Shown here: piece by piece, positions 60,192 through 64,000 of the stretch | How the letters are laid out: every line of letters begins with the position of its first letter | Position numbering within the stretch: position 1 is the stretch's first letter | Assembly (NCBI GenBank): GCA_003480165.1 | Contig: QUIQ01000008.1 | Location: forward strand, 1-64,000 | DNA: 64,000 nucleotides | From: Firmicutes bacterium AM41-11 | GTDB lineage: Bacteria; Bacillota_I; Bacilli_A; Erysipelotrichales; Erysipelotrichaceae | Direction: 5' to 3' | Translations under genes and position numbers: made by a program | Notes under the pieces: generated by a model | The model's input: the letters and a program-made list of their open reading frames with translations, nothing else | Database searches by the model: none | Told to the model about the DNA's origin: nothing

Positions 60192-60532
60192 TTTAGACAA
60201 GCCTCATGCAGATTGAAAATTGAATAAAAAGACACCCGGATACGAAGGGGAACGCGCTGTGTGACAGACCCGCCATGACCTCGGATTTCAGAGAATACAG
60301 TCTTTGTAAAACTGAGCGAGCGAACAGGTCCATGCCATAGGTGGGGCAAGGCTGGCTCCACCGGAACAAGCGCAGGTCCCGGATACTTGCGTTTAGTCAC
60401 AGTCCGAGCGTTGAAGCGGCCTTGCAAGCCGTGAGCCGTCGCAGGCAATGAGAACGCCTTGCCATCAGAATGGGGAGAGTTGAAATACTATGGGGCATGA
60501 AGCCTATGTCCGTCCGATGTGTCTGAAATGAA
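60192..60532 (+). ncRNA. possible structured RNA or DNA element without a gene
   Basis: No credible coding frame covers these 341 bases. Several local hairpins can form: GGTGGG/TCCACC near 60338, CGGC/GCCG near 60417, GGCAA/TTGCC near 60445 and GGC/GCC near 60495. Base composition follows the ICE backbone. I do not recognise it as a group II intron, riboswitch or known large bacterial RNA. The strand is assumed from its neighbours. Confidence 0.35.
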
Positions 60533-60625
60533 ATGAAAACCTATTGGGAGCCCCCGGCAATGCTGTCTGATGATAGGCCAACCGATCCGGCGTGGCTCCC
60601 CATCTTTTCAAAAGAGGAGCACTTT

Positions 60626-60829
60626 ATGGGAAATGCGTTTGGAATGATGCCCGGCATGGAACAGGATGAATGGAGCAATGACGCTTGCCGGGGATATGTC
60701 ATTATGGCTATGGAGGACTGCGGCTTTTCAAAGAAGGACATACGGCGCGTTGTGGGGCAGCTCTATGAAGTCTTTGACCTCAACAGCGTGGAGGACGCCA
60801 AAGAAAAGTACCTTTCCAGTCCTTGCTGA
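60626..60829 (+). CDS. small ICE protein of unknown function
   Basis: The 67-residue acidic protein (MGNAFGMMPGMEQDEWSNDACRGYVIMAMEDCGFSKKDIRRVVGQLYEVFDLNSVEDAKEKYLSSPC) looks like a compact helical domain. AGAGGAGCACTTT precedes the ATG at 60626. The open frame extends upstream to 60533 but without a ribosome binding site. No family is recognised. Confidence 0.65.
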   Translation: MGNAFGMMPGMEQDEWSNDACRGYVIMAMEDCGFSKKDIRRVVGQLYEVFDLNSVEDAKEKYLSSPC

Positions 60830-60852
60830 TCTCGGGCCACATTGACCCGAAG
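60830..60852. repeat. ICE palindrome copy 18
   Basis: Arms TCTCGGGCCA and TGACCCGAAG flank CAT, directly abutting the stop of the small gene. It is the least regular copy. Confidence 0.8.
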
Positions 60853-60864
60853 TGGAGAAAGCTC

Positions 60865-60896
60865 AAAGGGCGGCACCTGCTGGGTGCCGTCTTTTG
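60865..60896 (+). terminator. terminator after the small ICE gene
   Basis: GGCGGCACC pairs with GGTGCCGTC (with wobble), followed by four Ts. Confidence 0.75.
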
Positions 60897-60962
60897 ACAT
60901 TTCCCCACAGGACAAGCGGGAAAGGCTGGCATATACACGCACTTTCGCAAAGGAGGTTTTCA

Positions 60963-61139
60963 ATGACGCAAGCTGTCACTTATGAACGAGAAACAAAGTC
61001 TGTCGCATTTCAAGGGAAGATCATTGTGCTGGAAAGCCTCACGCCGGTGCTTCCACCGAAGGAGAAAGAACAGCGCAAAAAAGAAATTGAGCGCTGCCTT
61101 TTTGAGGTGTTCAGCAAATATGGGGACAGGTTTCCCTAA
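60963..61139 (+). CDS. 58-residue protein upstream of the recombinase
   Basis: The small charged protein (TQAVTYERETKSVAFQGKIIVLESLTPVLPPKEKEQRKKEIERCLFEVFSKYGDRFP) follows a strong AAAGGAGGTTTTCA site. Its position before the recombinase suggests a possible accessory or directionality factor, but it has no visible DNA-binding motif. Its last codons overlap the conserved promoter element of the recombinase. Confidence 0.65.
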   Translation: MTQAVTYERETKSVAFQGKIIVLESLTPVLPPKEKEQRKKEIERCLFEVFSKYGDRFP

Positions 61140-61180
61140 TCATTCGCAACATTGTTGTCCGGGGCTGCTGATGGTATAAT
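61122..61180 (+). promoter_or_regulatory. promoter and conserved upstream element before the recombinase
   Basis: TTGTTG at 61152 and TATAAT at 61175 are 17 bases apart. The 38 bases from 61122 repeat the element at 51755 with six differences. The arrangement relative to the -35 and -10 boxes is identical, suggesting that a common factor controls both promoters. Confidence 0.72.
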
Positions 61181-61228
61181 ATAGTTGTAAGGTTGGTAGC
61201 TCCATTCCAGCAAGGAAAGGAGCCCAAT

Positions 61229-62737
61229 ATGGAATTTATCAGAGAAGATTGTATTTACGCAAGACAGTCAGTAGACCGCAAGGACAGTATCAGCATTGAA
61301 AGTCAGATCGACTTTTGCAAGTATGAATTGAAAGGCGGGAGCTGCCGGGTATTTAAGGACAAAGGCTATTCCGGTAAGAATACGGACAGACCGGAGTTTC
61401 AAAAGCTGCTGGGCGAGATCCGCAAAGGAAAGGTCCGGCGGGTCATCGTGTACAAGCTGGACCGTATAAGCCGCTCTATTCTGGACTTTGCAACGATGAT
61501 GGAGCTGTTTCAAGAGTACGATGTGGAGTTTGTATCATCCACGGAAAAGTTTGATACTTCGACCCCGATGGGCCGAGCCATGCTGAATATCTGCATTGTA
61601 TTCGCCCAGCTTGAACGTGAGACAATCCAGAAGCGCGTCACGGACGCCTACTATTCCCGTTGCTTGAAAGGCTTTCACATGAGCGGGCAGGCTCCATACG
61701 GTTATCAGTTAGAGCCTACTGTGGTAGAGGGTATCCGCACAAAGAAAATGGTTGCCGACCCCGTAGCCGCCGACCATGTTCGGCTGATGTTTGAAATGTA
61801 CGCTGAACCGGAAACCTCCTTCGGAGATATTACCCGATACTTCGAGGAACATGACATAAAAATTTATGGCAAATCCATGTTCCGTACATTTCTTTCCCAG
61901 CTTTTAAGAAACCCCGTTTACGCACAGGCCGATTTGGAGCTGTACGAATTTTTCAAGAGCCAGGGCGCAGCGATTGTCAATGACGCTTCCGACTTTGCCG
62001 GAACAAACGGCTGCTATCTCTATCAGGGGCGGGATGTGAAGGAGGACAAGGACAGGTGCTTAAAAGACCAGATACTTGTTATCGCTCCCCACGAAGCACT
62101 CATTTCCTCTGACACATGGCTTAAATGCCGGAAAAAACTTATGGCAAATACCACCTTCCAGCAGGGACGGAAACCGAAGAACACTTGGCTGGCCGGAAAA
62201 ATCAAATGCGGGCATTGTGGGTATGCTCTGAAAGCCACCCATGTACCAAACAGCACTGGATATTTCCGCTGTACCAAACGGACGGAAAACAAAGGCTGTC
62301 CGGGCTGCGGGAAAATCCGCAAAGAAGAATTTGAGCAATTCATTTTCTCGGCCATGCAGGAGAAATTCAAAGACTTTCAGATACTCCACGGCAGAGAGGA
62401 AAAAGTCAATCCGAAACTGACCGCCTATCAAGTGGAGCTGGCACAGGTGGAGGCAGAAATTGAAAAGTTGCTGGATACGCTGACCGGAGCCAATGCGACC
62501 TTGCTTGCCTACGCCAACAAAAAAATTGAAGAACTGGACACCCGACGCCAGACCATTTCAAAGGCAATCGCCGAATTGAGCGTTGAAACCATATCTCCCC
62601 AGCAGATAAAGAAGTTATCCTATTATCTCGACAACTGGGACAGCATAGATTTTGACGACAAAAGAAAAGCCGCTGATGGCTTGATCTCTACAATCAAGGC
62701 CACCAGCGACCGTGTTCAGATAGAGTGGAAAATCTGA
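61229..62737 (+). CDS. large serine recombinase of the ICE
   Basis: The 502-residue protein has a resolvase domain with catalytic Ser in YARQSVDRKDSISIESQ, then YKLDRISRSILDFA and TPMGRAMLNICIVFAQLERETIQKRV. A recombinase domain (SGQAPYGYQL) and a zinc ribbon (KCGHCGY...CTKR...CPGCGK) follow, then a C-terminal coiled coil. It resembles TndX/TnpX-type integrases that both insert and excise elements. The ATG at 61229 follows GGAAAGGAGCCCAAT. It is the last ICE gene, 45 bases before the right arm. Confidence 0.95.
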   Translation: MEFIREDCIYARQSVDRKDSISIESQIDFCKYELKGGSCRVFKDKGYSGKNTDRPEFQKLLGEIRKGKVRRVIVYKLDRISRSILDFATMMELFQEYDVEFVSSTEKFDTSTPMGRAMLNICIVFAQLERETIQKRVTDAYYSRCLKGFHMSGQAPYGYQLEPTVVEGIRTKKMVADPVAADHVRLMFEMYAEPETSFGDITRYFEEHDIKIYGKSMFRTFLSQLLRNPVYAQADLELYEFFKSQGAAIVNDASDFAGTNGCYLYQGRDVKEDKDRCLKDQILVIAPHEALISSDTWLKCRKKLMANTTFQQGRKPKNTWLAGKIKCGHCGYALKATHVPNSTGYFRCTKRTENKGCPGCGKIRKEEFEQFIFSAMQEKFKDFQILHGREEKVNPKLTAYQVELAQVEAEIEKLLDTLTGANATLLAYANKKIEELDTRRQTISKAIAELSVETISPQQIKKLSYYLDNWDSIDFDDKRKAADGLISTIKATSDRVQIEWKI

Positions 62738-62782
62738 TATTTCCGCTCTATCGCCCCTCATTTCTATTTTATCTCGTTTGTA

Positions 62783-62802
62783 CCCCTTGTACACCGATGT
62801 TT
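62783..62802 (+). other. attR: right arm and TT crossover
   Basis: The arm CCCCTTGTACACCGATGT ends at 62800 and is followed by the TT core at 62801-62802, after which host coding sequence resumes. The arm is the inverted partner of that at 34154-34171. Confidence 0.75.
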
Positions 62803-63724
62803 CCTTTTGTATTTAACAAATACAATTTGTGTTTCGGCAACGGTTCTTGTGGGCTACATTTGGTGCTTATTTGTGGATTATCGTATTTTCCAAAGTTTAA
62901 AACGCTTAAAGAAAAAACGTATTCAATTGGGAATTCCCGTTCTTTTGGTTGAAGTATTGGTTCTTTTGAATCTATTTATACCAGGTTTGATGTTTCGAAT
63001 TTCCAGTCACAATGTGTATACAAGAGGTACTTTTTCGCTATTGATTTATATCCTTTTGATGGGGTGTTTTTTAGAAAGTATTTATATTGTTCATATCTTT
63101 GAAAAGAAATTTGGATCGGTGAAGTTCTTTCCCGTTGTCTACTATATGTTTCCTTGTATTATAGGTGCAACGATTCAAGCCATCTTCTATGGAATCGCAA
63201 CGGGATGGTTATCGGTTTCGATTGCATTTATGCTGGTGCATATGCAGCTCCAGAGTTTTAATACATTTATCGATGAAATGTCGGGCTTGTACAATCGAAA
63301 GTATTTGAATTACTATCTTCACAAGATGGAAGAAACCGAAAATGCCAAGTACTTTGGGATTATGTTAGATGTGAATGACTTTAAGAGTATCAATGATACA
63401 TATGGTCATTTAATGGGGGATCAAGCAATCAAAGAAATCGGGCATATTTTAACCCATGCGATTCCTTCCAATGCGATTGCGATGCGCATGGCTGGAGATG
63501 AGTTTATGGTCTTTGTGGAAACCGGATTACAAGAAGAAGCAGAAAAATGTCAGGCTCGGATAGAAAAGCGGGTCCAACATTTTAACGATACGACAGATCT
63601 TCCTTTCTACTTATCTTTCTCTTATGGTGTTGCCAAATACGATGGGCAAGAACTAAGAGATTTTCTAGCGGAAATGGATGAAAAGATGTATAACGAGAAG
63701 AAAGTGAATTTAGGGCTGAAGTAG
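62801..63724 (+). pseudogene. 3' part of the interrupted GGDEF membrane protein gene
   Basis: The frame continues from TT as FLLYLTNTICVSATVLVGYIW, with several more membrane helices and then a GGDEF domain: DEMSGLYNRKYLNYYL, MLDVNDFKSINDTYGHLMGDQAI and RMAGDEFMVF, where the signature reads AGDEF. Diguanylate cyclases make cyclic di-GMP, and AGDEF variants can be active. A TTG at 62807 could start a shorter product that keeps the GGDEF domain, but it has no ribosome binding site. Excision of the ICE would restore the gene. Confidence 0.85.
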
Positions 63725-63734
63725 CCCTTTTTTC
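63712..63734 (+). terminator. terminator after the GGDEF gene
   Basis: AGGGCT pairs with AGCCCT and a T run follows. Confidence 0.85.
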
Positions 63735-63765
63735 ATGTTTCGTGGAGTATGATATAATTCTGATT

Positions 63766-64000
63766 ATGGAAAAAATTAAGGAAATCATTGTCGTGGAAGG
63801 CCGCCATGACAGTAATACACTCAAACAGTATTTTGATTGTGACACAATCGAAACCGGTGGCGATCAATTGATTGATACGACCATTGATCGAATTGCCCGT
63901 GCCCAAAAAGAACGCGGTGTCATCATTTTTACCGATCCAGATTCACCAGGGGAACAGATTCGTCGGTGGATCAATGAACGCGTACCAGGGTGTAAGAACG
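63766..64000 (+). CDS. rnmV: ribonuclease M5, 5' part
   Basis: The first 78 codons are present before the window ends. They begin MEKIKEIIVVEGRHDSNTLKQYF, contain ETGGDQLIDTTIDRIARAQKERGVIIFTDPDSPGEQIRR and thus show the Toprim Glu (VVEGRHD) and DxD (TDPDSPG) motifs of RNase M5. This enzyme matures 5S rRNA in Firmicutes. A TATAAT lies about ten bases before the ATG, so the leader would be very short or absent. Confidence 0.93.
   Translation, partial: MEKIKEIIVVEGRHDSNTLKQYFDCDTIETGGDQLIDTTIDRIARAQKERGVIIFTDPDSPGEQIRRWINERVPGCKN

Larger units (their letters stand above)
34152..62802 (+). mobile_element. integrative and conjugative element with serine recombinase
   Basis: The 28.6-kb segment has markedly higher GC and different codon use from both flanks. 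It holds a full mobilisation and mating-channel set (MobC, relaxase, VirD4, VirB6, VirB4, PrgI, NlpC/P60 genes) and a large serine recombinase as its last gene. It splits a GGDEF gene whose frame is restored by removing it. Gene content matches the Tn1549-like/CD1107-CD1108 family of clostridial conjugative elements, but with a TndX-like recombinase and not a tyrosine integrase. A two-component/ABC transporter cargo lies at 54.3-59.3 kb. Confidence 0.93.

Noticed and set aside
60192-60532. Group II intron or HEARO/omega RNA
   Set aside because: There is no intron-type 5' end, no domain V-like hairpin that I can recognise, and no nearby reverse transcriptase, IscB or TnpB gene.
35715-60852. 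The dispersed palindromes as rho-independent terminators
   Set aside because: None has a T run on either side, many lie between tightly spaced co-directional conjugation genes, three are inside coding sequence, and one is directly followed by a proper terminator.
35715-60852. The dispersed palindromes as a CRISPR array
   Set aside because: The copies are hundreds to thousands of bases apart with genes between them, and there are no cas genes or regular spacers.
34171-62797. GA as the crossover dinucleotide, as known for TndX/TnpX elements
   Set aside because: GA occurs near both ends and joining there also keeps the GGDEF frame, but the resulting circle site has no symmetric arms and the protein gains extra residues. 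TT gives an inverted site centred exactly on the core.

Overview
The window is a low-GC Firmicutes chromosome carrying one large, GC-rich integrative and conjugative element (ICE). The host part (1-34151 and 62803-64000) has AT-rich codon use, strong AGGAGG-type ribosome binding sites, rho-independent terminators, addAB, comFA/comFC, rnmV (RNase M5), a PadR/DUF1700/DUF4097 operon and telA/xpaC. This fits an Erysipelotrichales-like gut bacterium. That placement is an inference from gene content, with no 16S gene or marker comparison behind it.

Host layout: a nuclease/transposase tail, a DUF5662 gene, a frameshifted membrane-protein pseudogene and a MATE exporter (1-2.9 kb). Next come rpmE, an aminotransferase, comFA-comFC and deoC (3-7 kb), a coiled-coil membrane protein, a short glmU, prs, an Spx/ArsC-like gene, tatD, a DUF3284 gene and a cell-wall glucosaminidase (7-13.6 kb). 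prfA-prmC, map, a HAD phosphatase and a cytidylate-kinase-like gene follow (13.6-18.5 kb), then the PadR operon, a short MetE-like methyltransferase, an IS3 remnant, a purine permease, a GNAT/YoaP gene, a split ThrE exporter and addAB (18.5-31 kb). The last host genes before the ICE are xpaC, telA and a pyruvate-kinase-C-like gene. Next is a membrane-anchored GGDEF gene that the ICE has cut in two.

The ICE runs from 34152 to 62802. A TT dinucleotide is present at both ends. Closing the circle at TT gives an 18-bp imperfect inverted repeat (15/18) centred exactly on it, as expected for a large serine recombinase, and such a recombinase is the last gene of the element. Rejoining the host halves at TT restores a 374-codon GGDEF reading frame. 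The order is: ParB; a DUF4406-like gene; a C5 DNA methyltransferase with a 170-codon ORF in another frame; ArdA; the conjugation genes (PcfB, VirD4, Maff2, TrbL/VirB6, SpoVG-like, DUF7007-like, PrgI, VirB4, NlpC/P60, DUF4315, DUF4366, Cys-rich proteins, DUF4316, MobC, relaxase); an XRE repressor; a lower-GC cargo; a sigma-like gene; a structured non-coding stretch; two small genes; and the recombinase. The cargo is a small HTH, a response regulator, a histidine kinase, a LanFEG-type ABC transporter and a lipoprotein, resembling lantibiotic or cationic-peptide resistance modules.

The most unusual signal is a 23-bp palindrome (CTTCGGGYCA, three variable bases, TGRCCCGARG). It occurs 18 times in the ICE backbone, usually within 0-7 bases after a stop codon and just before the next ribosome binding site. 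I saw none in the cargo or the host. Other notable points are two ICE genes whose good ribosome binding site is followed by ATC and not ATG, a 164-bp nested inverted repeat after parB, a promoter-region sequence shared by the mobilisation and recombinase genes, and a GlmU that ends before its acetyltransferase active site.
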